Of a DNA stretch of 5,915 bases, positions 1 to 5,915 are shown piece after piece. The notes under the pieces are model-generated. The model had not been told where the DNA came from. It saw only the letters and a program-made list of their open reading frames with translations, and did no database searches. The stretch is from Candidatus Competibacteraceae bacterium (GTDB taxonomy: Bacteria; Pseudomonadota; Gammaproteobacteria; Competibacterales; Competibacteraceae), in NCBI GenBank assembly GCA_020445005.1, contig JAGRHM010000226.1:1-5915 (forward strand). The letters are read 5' to 3'. Position numbers and translations under genes: made by a program. How positions within the stretch are numbered: the first letter of the stretch is position 1; each line of letters begins with the position of its first letter.

Positions 1-263
1 TGGTTGGTGCCGATGCAGAAACAACCCACACCGATCAACCGTGGGGCGCGTTCAAAAACGCGCGCGGTCAACGCAGTTGCGGAACGGATGCCGATGAAGT
101 AAGCGTCGCCGACAGCCTCCAGCAATTCCGGCTCAGGCAAGGATTTGGGCCGATAATCGATATTGGTGTAGCCGTCCGCCTGGAACGCTTCTACAGCGCT
201 GGCGTGAAGACCTTCGAGCAAGAGAATCTTGATCCGGTTTTTATCAAGCGAAGTCTGACTCAT
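1..263 (-). CDS. serA: D-3-phosphoglycerate dehydrogenase, N-terminal part (cut by window edge)
   Basis: This enzyme oxidises 3-phosphoglycerate to 3-phosphohydroxypyruvate with NAD+, the first step of serine synthesis, in the cytoplasm. Only the first 87 codons are present; the rest lies left of the window. The translation starts MSQTSLDKNRIKILLLEG, continues with an AFQADGYTNIDY segment and a DAYFIGIRSATALTARV segment, and ends in GVGCFCIGTNQ. This follows the known E. coli SerA N-terminus block by block (DAHFIGLRS, IGCFCIGTNQ), i.e. the first half of the substrate-binding domain before the NAD-binding Rossmann domain. The ATG at 261-263 is preceded by only a weak AGG-type ribosome binding site, but it lines up with the family start. 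It is divergent from the polyferredoxin gene, 90 nt apart. The serine-feedback ACT domain cannot be checked here. Confidence 0.95.
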   Translation of the reverse strand, partial: MSQTSLDKNRIKILLLEGLHASAVEAFQADGYTNIDYRPKSLPEPELLEAVGDAYFIGIRSATALTARVFERAPRLIGVGCFCIGTN

Positions 264-353
264 GGCTGCCTGGGATTTTGTCGGTAACGAATAGTATGTA
301 ACATAACCTCTCTGACCGGAGCTGGCAACTTTGGAGGTTTCATTTAAACGCCC
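264..353. other. Divergent intergenic region serA / polyferredoxin
   Basis: These 90 nt must hold the promoters of both divergent genes. The AT-rich core (about 284-306) includes two GTAAC copies (284-288 and 298-302). On the plus strand, the only good Shine-Dalgarno match before the polyferredoxin ATG is GGAGG at 333-337, which is 16 nt from the start codon and unusually far. A convincing plus-strand -35/-10 pair was not found. No RNA gene or riboswitch is evident. Confidence 0.6.
300..328 (-). promoter_or_regulatory. Candidate sigma70-type promoter for serA
   Basis: Read on the minus strand there is TTGCCA (323-328) followed by exactly 17 nt and TATGTT (300-305). These match the -35 and -10 consensus at 4 of 6 positions or better, with ideal spacing. 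The -10 box lies about 37 nt before the serA ATG, leaving a short leader. This is pattern matching only; no operator for a known serA regulator was recognised. Confidence 0.45.
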
Positions 354-1925
354 ATGAATCAGATTTGGCTCAAAAAGATCCGGGTCGTCGTCTCGCTGGC
401 GTTTCTGGCCCTAACAACGCTGCTGTTCATCGACTTTGATCGGTTTGGCGCAACTCCGGCCGCCACGGCGGCGCTCTATCCGCAATTCGTCCCATCACTC
501 CTCAACTTCGCCGAAACGCTGGCCTGGGGAACAACCGGTTTCCTGCTGGTCATCGGACTGACGCTGCTATTCGGCCGGGTCTATTGTTCAACGATCTGTC
601 CACTTGGCGCGCTGCAAGACATTTTTATCCGCATCGCCGACAAGCTGCGCAAGCCGCGCCGGGTCAAATTTCGCTACCAGAAGCCGCACCTGATCCTGCA
701 TTACGGCATTCTGACGCTAACCATCGTCCTGTTCCTGAGCGGCAGCACTCTGGCTTTGAGCCTGCTCGACCCGTTCAGCAATTTCGGGCGGATCGCCAGC
801 GACTTACTGCGCCCACTCTACGTAGCCGCGCATAATGGCTTCGGGCAATTACTGGAAAGTTTTGGCATTTATGGCCCTTTCCCTCTGCACTGGAAAGCGC
901 CAGTGCTGGAGACGCTAATTTTTCCAATACTGTTTCTGATCGGACTCGCCTGGCTAAGCGCCTTCAAAGGTCGTTTGTTCTGCAACATGCTCTGTCCGGT
1001 AGGCGCGCTTTTGGGCCTGATCTCGCGGTTCGCAGTGTTCAAAATCCGTATTCCCAAGACCGCCTGCACCCTCTGCGCCCATTGTTCCATTTACTGCAAG
1101 GCCGGCTGCATCCATCTAAAGACCCAGGAAGTAGATTTCAGCCGCTGTATTGCTTGTTTCAACTGCATTCCGGTTTGCGATGCGCACGGCATCGGATATG
1201 CGCGGGCGCGGGCGCCGGAATCTCAGTCGGAAGATGCGCCCAGTCCAGCGCGCCGGGCGCTGTTGCGTGGGGCCGCGGTTACCGCGGTCGGTTTGGCGGG
1301 TCTGTCGGGATCGAGCAGCGGGGAAGCCAAGCCGCATAACCGGGTTCCCAGTACCGTGGCGAATATGCGGACCTATCCAATCGCGCCGCCCGGCGCAGGC
1401 GATATTGCCCGGTTCAATGATTTATGCACCGCCTGCCACTTGTGCGTCAGCGCCTGCCCTTACAGCGTATTGCAACCGGCCCTGCTGGACTACGGCCTGT
1501 CCGGTTTGCTGCAACCCCATCTCGATTTTGCGACCGGCTATTGCAGCTACGAATGCAACCGGTGCGGGGACATCTGCCCGACGGGCGCCATCCAGCCCCT
1601 GGCCTTGCCGGCCAAGAAAACCGTGCAACTCGGCATCGCTCACTTTATCCGCGATAATTGCATCGTTTACACCGACCACACAGCCTGTGGCGCTTGCGAC
1701 GAGTATTGCCCCACCAACGCCATTGAAATGATTCCCTATCGCGATAGCCTCACCATTCCCGAGGTGCGCGAAGCGCTTTGCATCGGCTGCGGCGCTTGCG
1801 AAAACGCCTGTCCGGTGCGTCCCTACCGGGCTATCTACGTGGAGGGCCATCCTGTCCATCAACGCGCGGAACGACCACAAGCCAAACCGCTTGAACGTGA
1901 GATGCAAAGCGGATTTCCGTTTTAA
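354..1925 (+). CDS. NapH-NapG-like fused membrane polyferredoxin (4Fe-4S binding protein)
   Basis: A 523-residue iron-sulfur membrane protein, probably passing electrons between the quinone pool and an extracytoplasmic or soluble redox partner. Residues 1-280 look like NapH: hydrophobic segments near 10-29, 54-74, 114-137 and 184-203, two CxxxCP motifs after membrane segments (C78/C82 and C210/C214), then two ferredoxin clusters (C238-C241-C244-C248 and C265-C268-C271-C275). Residues 295-523 look like NapG: a twin-arginine stretch RRALLRGAA (300-308) with a short hydrophobic run, then four cluster motifs (C358-368, C397-408, C436/C445-452, C476-486). That gives six predicted [4Fe-4S] sites. 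An in-frame TAA 9 nt upstream fixes ATG 354 as the earliest start, and no other start codon follows closely, although its ribosome binding site is poorly spaced. No nitrate reductase gene lies nearby, so the partner is unknown and a nap symbol is not justified. Confidence 0.85.
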   Translation: MNQIWLKKIRVVVSLAFLALTTLLFIDFDRFGATPAATAALYPQFVPSLLNFAETLAWGTTGFLLVIGLTLLFGRVYCSTICPLGALQDIFIRIADKLRKPRRVKFRYQKPHLILHYGILTLTIVLFLSGSTLALSLLDPFSNFGRIASDLLRPLYVAAHNGFGQLLESFGIYGPFPLHWKAPVLETLIFPILFLIGLAWLSAFKGRLFCNMLCPVGALLGLISRFAVFKIRIPKTACTLCAHCSIYCKAGCIHLKTQEVDFSRCIACFNCIPVCDAHGIGYARARAPESQSEDAPSPARRALLRGAAVTAVGLAGLSGSSSGEAKPHNRVPSTVANMRTYPIAPPGAGDIARFNDLCTACHLCVSACPYSVLQPALLDYGLSGLLQPHLDFATGYCSYECNRCGDICPTGAIQPLALPAKKTVQLGIAHFIRDNCIVYTDHTACGACDEYCPTNAIEMIPYRDSLTIPEVREALCIGCGACENACPVRPYRAIYVEGHPVHQRAERPQAKPLEREMQSGFPF

Positions 1926-1982
1926 CCGGCATAAGCGGCGCCGGCCTGGGGTCACTGTTTAAAGAGCGGGCAAAAACGTCTC
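1926..1982. other. Convergent gap between polyferredoxin and lyase genes
   Basis: These 57 nt separate two gene ends that face each other. CCGGC (1926-1930) can pair with GCCGG (1940-1944) across a 9-nt loop, but no T-run follows on either strand, so no intrinsic terminator can be supported. Transcripts from either side may run into the opposing gene or end by Rho. Confidence 0.5.
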
Positions 1983-2927
1983 CTAACCCGCCACGCCAAA
2001 CACCCTGGCTCGTTCCAGGATGCCCGCCGCCCAACGCTGATGGGTGGCCGGTTCGCAAAACGTCCCGCGCAGCTTGAACACCGCCGCTGCGTCGGGACGC
2101 AGCACCGCCGAGGCCATCTCGTAATCCTCACGAGAAACCCGATAACATTCTTCAATAACTGGGATTTGCGTGGGATGAATCGCCGTTTTGCCCAGCAATC
2201 CATGTTGAAGATCAGCCTCGACCTCACGCACCAGCACCTCCGGCATATCGAGGCGTTCAAACACCGGCGCGCTCAAAGTGTAGCCTGCCGGATGAAATAC
2301 GCAGACCAGATCAGCAATCACGCTACGCAACGGCGTATCGTAAACGGTCGCGCCGCGCGACCGGCGAATGCCCAGCAGATTCAACAAATCGTTGCCGCCG
2401 ATCCGCAAACACAACACCTGCTCACGCAACCCGCTATCCTCCAACCCATCGCGCAATACTTCCATCTGGCGGCGATCAAAGGTTTCCGGGGTTTCCAATA
2501 CCGGCATCAGCCAATGATCATAGCGGTCATCCCAAACGCGCAACCAATCCCCGAGCGAACGCGGGCCGATCTTGGGCAGGACAAACCCGTGAATCTGTTG
2601 AATGCCCTCCATGCGCAATAACCGACGCAGCACCGCCGGATTACGCGGGCGGATGAAGCGTAACGCTGACCCGGTTTCCAGCTCCGGCAACAACGCCGCG
2701 AGCCGATGCAACGCCGGCTCCAGATCCCGTTCATGCAAGGCGTCCTCGGTGCAAAAAATCAGCGAGCGCACCGGGAGCGGTTTTTGCCCCTGCGCGATCT
2801 GCGCCAGATCCAGGCGACTGGCCGGCACGTACAACGATGCGCCCAACTCGGTCACTGACCGCGTGCGCGCGGACTCCGCGTGGAAATGCGCATGAGACGC
2901 GCGAAAATCGACGGGAATAACACTCAT
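1983..2927 (-). CDS. HpcH/HpaI aldolase / citrate lyase beta-like (CitE-like) C-C lyase, Ter-module type
   Basis: A 314-residue cytoplasmic TIM-barrel protein of the HpcH/HpaI/CitE superfamily, which makes or breaks C-C bonds using Mg2+ and acyl or keto-acid substrates. Visible family marks: the strand-1 motif LYVPAS (32-37), arginine in RFIRPRNP (91-98), GFVLPK (114-119), the acidic residue in LMPVLETPE (140-148, E145), the metal-site segment RIGGNDL (175-181, D180), and GKTAIHPTQIPVI (246-258), the typical GKxxIHPxQ signature. Length is close to that of CitE-like proteins (about 300). The ATG at 2925-2927 overlaps the preceding gene's TGA (ATGA) and has AAGGA at 2934-2938, six nt upstream, so it is preferred over a longer reading from 3011. 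It is the last gene of the operon; the stop is TAG. The substrate is unknown; its neighbours suggest a step in a predicted phosphoribosyl or nucleoside-like metabolite pathway rather than citrate breakdown. Confidence 0.88.
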   Translation of the reverse strand: MSVIPVDFRASHAHFHAESARTRSVTELGASLYVPASRLDLAQIAQGQKPLPVRSLIFCTEDALHERDLEPALHRLAALLPELETGSALRFIRPRNPAVLRRLLRMEGIQQIHGFVLPKIGPRSLGDWLRVWDDRYDHWLMPVLETPETFDRRQMEVLRDGLEDSGLREQVLCLRIGGNDLLNLLGIRRSRGATVYDTPLRSVIADLVCVFHPAGYTLSAPVFERLDMPEVLVREVEADLQHGLLGKTAIHPTQIPVIEECYRVSREDYEMASAVLRPDAAAVFKLRGTFCEPATHQRWAAGILERARVFGVAG

Positions 2928-4006
2928 AACAGATCCTTGATGAGAGCGGTGGCCTGAATCGGCATGGCGGGATCGAGGGTGACGGGAACCTGCTTTTCCT
3001 GGGCTAACCAATGCAAGTGTTCAACATCAGGATGAGCAGGATCGCGCAATAGGAGTCGTCCCGGCACGCGGCGTAATAACACCCGGGTTGCCTCAGCCAC
3101 GCCAGGTTTGACGAAATTGCGGTCGCTGATCCGGTAACGGTCGTGAAGACGCGCTAAAAAATCCGTCATCACCCGCCGTCGCGCCTGACGTTCTTCCAGA
3201 TTGCTGCGCACGGTCCCCAACTCAACAGTTGGGAAATACCTCGTCACCTCATCGAGAAACCCGTTTGAACGGTCGAAGCATGCGAACTCCCCATAAAACA
3301 CGCAACCGTGGAAATCGTCAGGGCCAATGGCGGCGTTGAGAATCGAGCGGCTGGTCAGCCCCGAAACCGTGGCGTTGAGAATGCCGCTGGGCATCGCGTA
3401 ATCATCATAGGTTGCCGCCACATCTGCGGTTCCACCGATATCCGACACCACATACAGCGCTTCTTCCAATTGCTCCGGCTGCCGTCTATTCCAGCGGCGC
3501 ACCGCCTGATGCAATTCTTCGGTAATCACCCCTTTGGCGGTCCAGCCATCCACGAAAGCCAGTCCGGTTGGATCGCGACCTTCAGAGCGAAGAATGAACT
3601 TCAAGGCGTTTTCATCAATGCCCCGGTCGCGAATGATGGAAATCGAATAGTGGCGCGCATCGGATCGTCCCAACTTGCGCAAGGCGCGCGCCAGCAAAGC
3701 GCCAATCGGCGTACCGGCGCGGGCCAGCGAGACGAGTGTGATCTGCCGGGGCCGACTTTCCGCCAAATAGCGCGCCAACCCCATGACCTCCCCTGCCAAT
3801 CGTCCGGCGTAACGGTCGGTCAACGCCTCGAACAATTGCAAATAACGCGGCCCCGGCGCTCGTTCTGGGGCCAGCATCTCGCTGTAATGGCGCTGGCCGG
3901 ACTGAATCAGCCGTTCCTTGGCGGCTATATCGACCATTTCCAGTTGCAACGGCTTGAGCAGAAAGATCGTATCCTCGGCCCGGTAGCTGCCGGTGAACGG
4001 ATTCAT
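2924..4006 (-). CDS. StiP / PRTase_1 family protein with C-terminal PELOTA-like domain
   Basis: A 360-residue protein that I recognise as the family first described as PRTase_1 in Ter-linked operons and now often named 'cysteine protease StiP'. The N-terminal start MNPFTGSY and the block LVSLARAGTPIGALLARAL (91-109), then ISIIRDRGID (122-131) and FVDGWTAKGVITEEL (151-165), resemble a phosphoribosyltransferase fold, with VDGWTAKG at the position of the PRPP loop. DIGGTADVAATYDDYAMPSGILNATVSGL (189-217 region) is the other characteristic block, and C235 (FHGCVFYGE) is a possible nucleophile if the protease view is right. The last about 60 residues (298-360, FVKPGV to the end) fit the small PELOTA RNA-binding-like domain. 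ATG 4006 forms an ATGA overlap with the HAD stop. A TTG at 4024 would add six residues but has no ribosome binding site. Its biochemical activity is unresolved: transferase, protease or RNA-linked role. Confidence 0.8.
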   Translation of the reverse strand: MNPFTGSYRAEDTIFLLKPLQLEMVDIAAKERLIQSGQRHYSEMLAPERAPGPRYLQLFEALTDRYAGRLAGEVMGLARYLAESRPRQITLVSLARAGTPIGALLARALRKLGRSDARHYSISIIRDRGIDENALKFILRSEGRDPTGLAFVDGWTAKGVITEELHQAVRRWNRRQPEQLEEALYVVSDIGGTADVAATYDDYAMPSGILNATVSGLTSRSILNAAIGPDDFHGCVFYGEFACFDRSNGFLDEVTRYFPTVELGTVRSNLEERQARRRVMTDFLARLHDRYRISDRNFVKPGVAEATRVLLRRVPGRLLLRDPAHPDVEHLHWLAQEKQVPVTLDPAMPIQATALIKDLL

Positions 4007-4743
4007 AGCCAATACTCGCTCCAAGTCTGGCGCTGAATCTGGCTATCCCTGGGCGTCAGGGCAAAATCGCAGACGCACATGAAGGGCAGATCGGTCAAAC
4101 TATCGCCGGCGCCAAGGGTGACAATCGGTCCTTCACGCCGCAACTCCCCCGTCACACGCCGCACCGCATCGTGTTTTTGCGCCCCTCGCACGGTTAGCGC
4201 CATGTTATTGCCGTTCCAGTGCAACGCCAGCTCCGCCGGCAACCCCTCCCGTTGCAGACGCGCCGCCAGCCGCGCCAGGGTCACGCCGTCATCATCGGCC
4301 TTGACGGAAAGATAGGTCAGGCAAGCGTCGACCTCATGACGGCTGATGCGATAACCTTCCCTAGCCGCCTCGGCGCTCAAGCGGTTCCAATAGTCCTCCA
4401 GCAGCGACCGCGCCGCCGCCAGGATCGGCTGCATCTCGTTCGTCCACCAGATGGGCAAGGTTCCGTCCGGCTGACGAATCACCGCGCCATGATGCGTGAT
4501 GCGCCAGGAATGAAAGCTAATCGCCACCCGCTCCAGCGCGCTGTCCGTGCGCCCGGTGACCGGAATCACGATGCCCTGCTCCCACCAGAAATTCAGCAAG
4601 CGTTGCTGGGCGCGGGTCATAAACGACAAGACTTCCCCCGCACGATTGAATGCGGCGGGCGCCAACGGTTCACCGGGTGGACACTTGGGAGCGGTTTGCA
4701 GAATGGTGTCGTCCAGATCGAGAAAAATCACCACGCGCGGCAT
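4003..4743 (-). CDS. HAD-superfamily hydrolase (predicted phosphatase), Ter-module type
   Basis: A 246-residue cytoplasmic HAD hydrolase, likely a sugar-phosphate or nucleotide-like phosphatase. All four HAD motifs are visible: motif I FLDLDDT (7-13; nucleophile D9, acid D11), motif II PVTGRT (61-66; T63), motif III lysine K190 in RGAQKHDAV, and motif IV LGAGDSLTDLPFM (210-222; D214 and D218). The 100-residue insert between motifs II and III is the position of a C2-type cap, as in Cof-like and sucrose-phosphatase-like members. The ATG at 4741-4743 has a strong GGAGGA ribosome binding site at 4747-4752 and starts the protein directly before motif I. A longer reading to 4902 lies inside the upstream gene and is unlikely. 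It overlaps the PRTase gene by 16 nt and the StiP gene by 4 nt, implying coupled translation. The substrate is not readable from sequence; a phosphorylated product of the adjacent PRTase is the natural guess. Confidence 0.88.
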   Translation of the reverse strand: MPRVVIFLDLDDTILQTAPKCPPGEPLAPAAFNRAGEVLSFMTRAQQRLLNFWWEQGIVIPVTGRTDSALERVAISFHSWRITHHGAVIRQPDGTLPIWWTNEMQPILAAARSLLEDYWNRLSAEAAREGYRISRHEVDACLTYLSVKADDDGVTLARLAARLQREGLPAELALHWNGNNMALTVRGAQKHDAVRRVTGELRREGPIVTLGAGDSLTDLPFMCVCDFALTPRDSQIQRQTWSEYWL

Positions 4744-5867
4744 GGCTCCTCCACAGCCAGGGCCAATCCGCCTAGCGCGTTCGGCAAGGCATGTAATTCG
4801 GGCATGGCTGGATGTTCGTAGATCACCACCGGCAACCGGTCGGCATCCAGGTTGTAAAGATAATTCGGAATGCCATCGCCCTGATGATCGGTGAACTCCC
4901 ACCGGCTGGCGATGGCGTCCCCGACCAGGATGGGCGAACGGGTCGTAGACTGGTAGAGCACATCATAACCCGCCTCTTCCAAAGCCAAGGCGACGCGGAA
5001 CGGCGTGTAAGCGTATTCGCCGGTGCCGATAACGGTCAAACCCTCTCTCTCGTTTTGCAACAGGGACAGAGGACATTCAGGTAAACGCCAATCACCCGCA
5101 ACGACGCCGATCCGCGCTGGATCGATGGCGATGGCGTCATGATATTGCCCCGCATCGGCGACGGCATCGGGCAACGCAGGCGGTGGAAACGCCGGATCAG
5201 CGGTAAAACTGAATTCACCTTCAATCAGCGCCGGGAACTGGGCGGGGCGCTCCAGCAACGCCGCCAACTCGCGTTGCCGCGCGGCGCTCAGCCAACAGGC
5301 GATGCTGACCAGGGCGATCTGCTCGACCTGGAGATTGACCTGCAAATAAGCGCGGGCCAGCTCGGCCAAAGTGCGCCCGGTGGAAATTTCATCATCCACC
5401 AGCACCAGGCTGCGCGCCGTCCGAAACAGGGGTTGCAACCTTGGCTCCGGCAGATAAACCGCATGATCCGGGGCGTGGCTGTGGGACTCGTCGAAGGCGA
5501 AGGCCAACGGTCGGCTCAACCGGCAGCGGGTCGTTTGTAGATACAGCACGTCATCGCGCCCGTTTTGCACGGCGACCTCCTCGGCGACGCCGCGCCCCAG
5601 GGCAGTCGCCGTTTCCGCCATGCCCATCACCAGCAACGGACCCGGCAGATCAGCGATTTTCGCCGCTAGCCGCCGGTGAACCTCACGCATGACGCTGGGA
5701 CGCGCCGGCCAGTGCTTGCCCAGCACCTTGCTGACGAACAGGTACAGTCGCCGGGGATTCTGGCGGGTCGCGTAGGTCAGGCACTCGTCCAGCGGCCACT
5801 CCTCCCGGCGGAGCGTCAAATTCAAACAACCGGCCTGGATGGAAGCTGTCACGGTTCGCAACGTCAA
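4728..5867 (-). CDS. Phosphoribosyltransferase with C-terminal TRSP domain (PRTase_2-TRSP), Ter-module type
   Basis: A 379-residue protein and the first visible gene of the operon. Residues 35-200 form a type I phosphoribosyltransferase: the PRPP-binding motif LVLVDDEISTGRT (154-166) is complete with its two acidic residues, preceded by the loop MGMAETATALG (81-91) and LYLQTTR (108-114). Such enzymes move ribose-5-phosphate from PRPP to a base or similar acceptor. Residues about 250-379 fit the TRSP domain that follows this PRTase in Ter-linked operons: GTGEYAYTPFRVALALEEAG (281-300) and YQSTTRSPILVG (305-316), which contains the namesake T-R-S-P at 309-312. The first codon is TTG (5865-5867) behind a near-perfect TAAGGAG (5874-5880) six nt away; the next candidate, GTG at codon 6, is too far from that site. 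The acceptor is unknown. It is predicted to act with the three downstream genes on a nucleoside-like compound. Confidence 0.88.
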   Translation of the reverse strand: MTLRTVTASIQAGCLNLTLRREEWPLDECLTYATRQNPRRLYLFVSKVLGKHWPARPSVMREVHRRLAAKIADLPGPLLVMGMAETATALGRGVAEEVAVQNGRDDVLYLQTTRCRLSRPLAFAFDESHSHAPDHAVYLPEPRLQPLFRTARSLVLVDDEISTGRTLAELARAYLQVNLQVEQIALVSIACWLSAARQRELAALLERPAQFPALIEGEFSFTADPAFPPPALPDAVADAGQYHDAIAIDPARIGVVAGDWRLPECPLSLLQNEREGLTVIGTGEYAYTPFRVALALEEAGYDVLYQSTTRSPILVGDAIASRWEFTDHQGDGIPNYLYNLDADRLPVVIYEHPAMPELHALPNALGGLALAVEEPCRAW

Positions 5868-5873
5868 GAGGTT

Positions 5874-5880
5874 CTCCTTA
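5874..5880 (-). promoter_or_regulatory. Strong ribosome binding site that sets a TTG start
   Basis: On the minus strand TAAGGAG sits six nt before TTG at 5865-5867. It matches the 16S rRNA 3' end closely and decides the start of the phosphoribosyltransferase despite the rare start codon. Confidence 0.8.
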
Positions 5881-5900
5881 CGGAAGACAGTATGCCCATA

Positions 5901-5913
5901 TCATTCAGAATGA
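5901..5913. repeat. Small inverted repeat in the operon leader (possible operator)
   Basis: TCATTC-A-GAATGA is a perfect 6-bp inverted repeat with a single central base, 34 nt upstream of the PRTase TTG. Its size and position suit a dimeric repressor site or part of a promoter region shared with whatever lies right of the window. It does not match a LexA or Fur box that I can recognise. A repeat this short can also arise by chance, so the call is tentative. Confidence 0.3.
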
Positions 5914-5915
5914 AT

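Noticed and set aside
1273..1287. Perfect 7-bp palindrome around a central T (CCGCGGT-T-ACCGCGG)
   Set aside because: It lies in the Ala/Val-rich coding stretch of the Tat-like segment, has too small a loop for a good RNA hairpin and no T-run, and is explained by GC-rich codons.
1926..1944. CCGGC...GCCGG stem right after the polyferredoxin stop as an intrinsic terminator
   Set aside because: The stem is only 5 bp with a 9-nt loop and no T-run follows, so it does not meet the pattern of an intrinsic terminator.
1422..1955. Minus-strand open frame (177 codons) opposite the polyferredoxin NapG-like half
   Set aside because: The cysteine-cluster coding on the plus strand is unmistakable. The antisense product is Ala/Gly/Val-rich with no motif, and arises from the Cys and Gly codons opposite.
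3308..4036. Long plus-strand open frame (242 codons) opposite the StiP gene
   Set aside because: It is antisense to a well-recognised gene, its product is rich in Arg, Gln and Gly with no family motif, and it has no ribosome binding site. It is a shadow of GC-rich codon use.
4219..4821. Plus-strand open frame (200 codons) opposite the HAD gene
   Set aside because: It lies opposite a gene with all four HAD motifs, and its translation is low-complexity Arg/Gln-rich with no recognisable domain.
1..5915. CRISPR array, tRNA, rRNA, insertion sequence or phage features
   Set aside because: I found no regularly spaced repeats, no tRNA-like cloverleaf, no transposase motif and no terminal inverted repeats. 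Almost all of the window is accounted for by six recognisable protein genes.

Overview
The window fits a proteobacterium, most likely a gammaproteobacterium. The start of a SerA closely resembles the enterobacterial enzyme, the DNA is moderately GC-rich, genes are tightly packed with ATGA overlaps, and Shine-Dalgarno sites are good. Genus cannot be read from the sequence alone.

Layout. (1) Positions 1-263, minus strand, hold the N-terminal 87 codons of D-3-phosphoglycerate dehydrogenase (serA), which runs off the left edge. (2) Positions 264-353 are a divergent intergenic region with a plausible sigma70-type promoter for serA. (3) Positions 354-1925, plus strand, encode a membrane polyferredoxin. 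Its front half resembles NapH and its back half resembles NapG, including an internal Tat-like twin-arginine segment, with six predicted [4Fe-4S] sites in total. (4) Positions 1926-1982 are a short convergent gap. (5) Positions 1983-5867, minus strand, form one compact operon read right to left: PRPP-motif phosphoribosyltransferase with a TRSP domain, HAD phosphatase, StiP/PRTase_1-PELOTA protein, and HpcH/HpaI (CitE-like) C-C lyase. Neighbouring genes overlap by 16, 4 and 4 nt. (6) Positions 5868-5915 are the leader of this operon, with a strong ribosome binding site, a TTG start and a small inverted repeat.

The main point of interest is the four-gene operon. Its gene content matches the biosynthetic module that comparative genomics has linked to tellurium-resistance (Ter) stress-response loci. 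In that proposal the module makes a nucleoside-like or phosphoribosyl-linked small metabolite: a PRTase would attach ribose-phosphate to a base-like precursor, a HAD enzyme would remove phosphate, and a CitE-like lyase would form or cleave a C-C bond. The StiP/PELOTA protein has a less certain role. The chemistry and product were predicted rather than shown, as far as I know. The usual partners (an ATP-grasp enzyme and TerC/TerD-family proteins) are not in this window and would be expected, if present, to the right of position 5915.

The serA and polyferredoxin genes look like unrelated housekeeping or redox neighbours; nothing in the sequence ties them to the operon.
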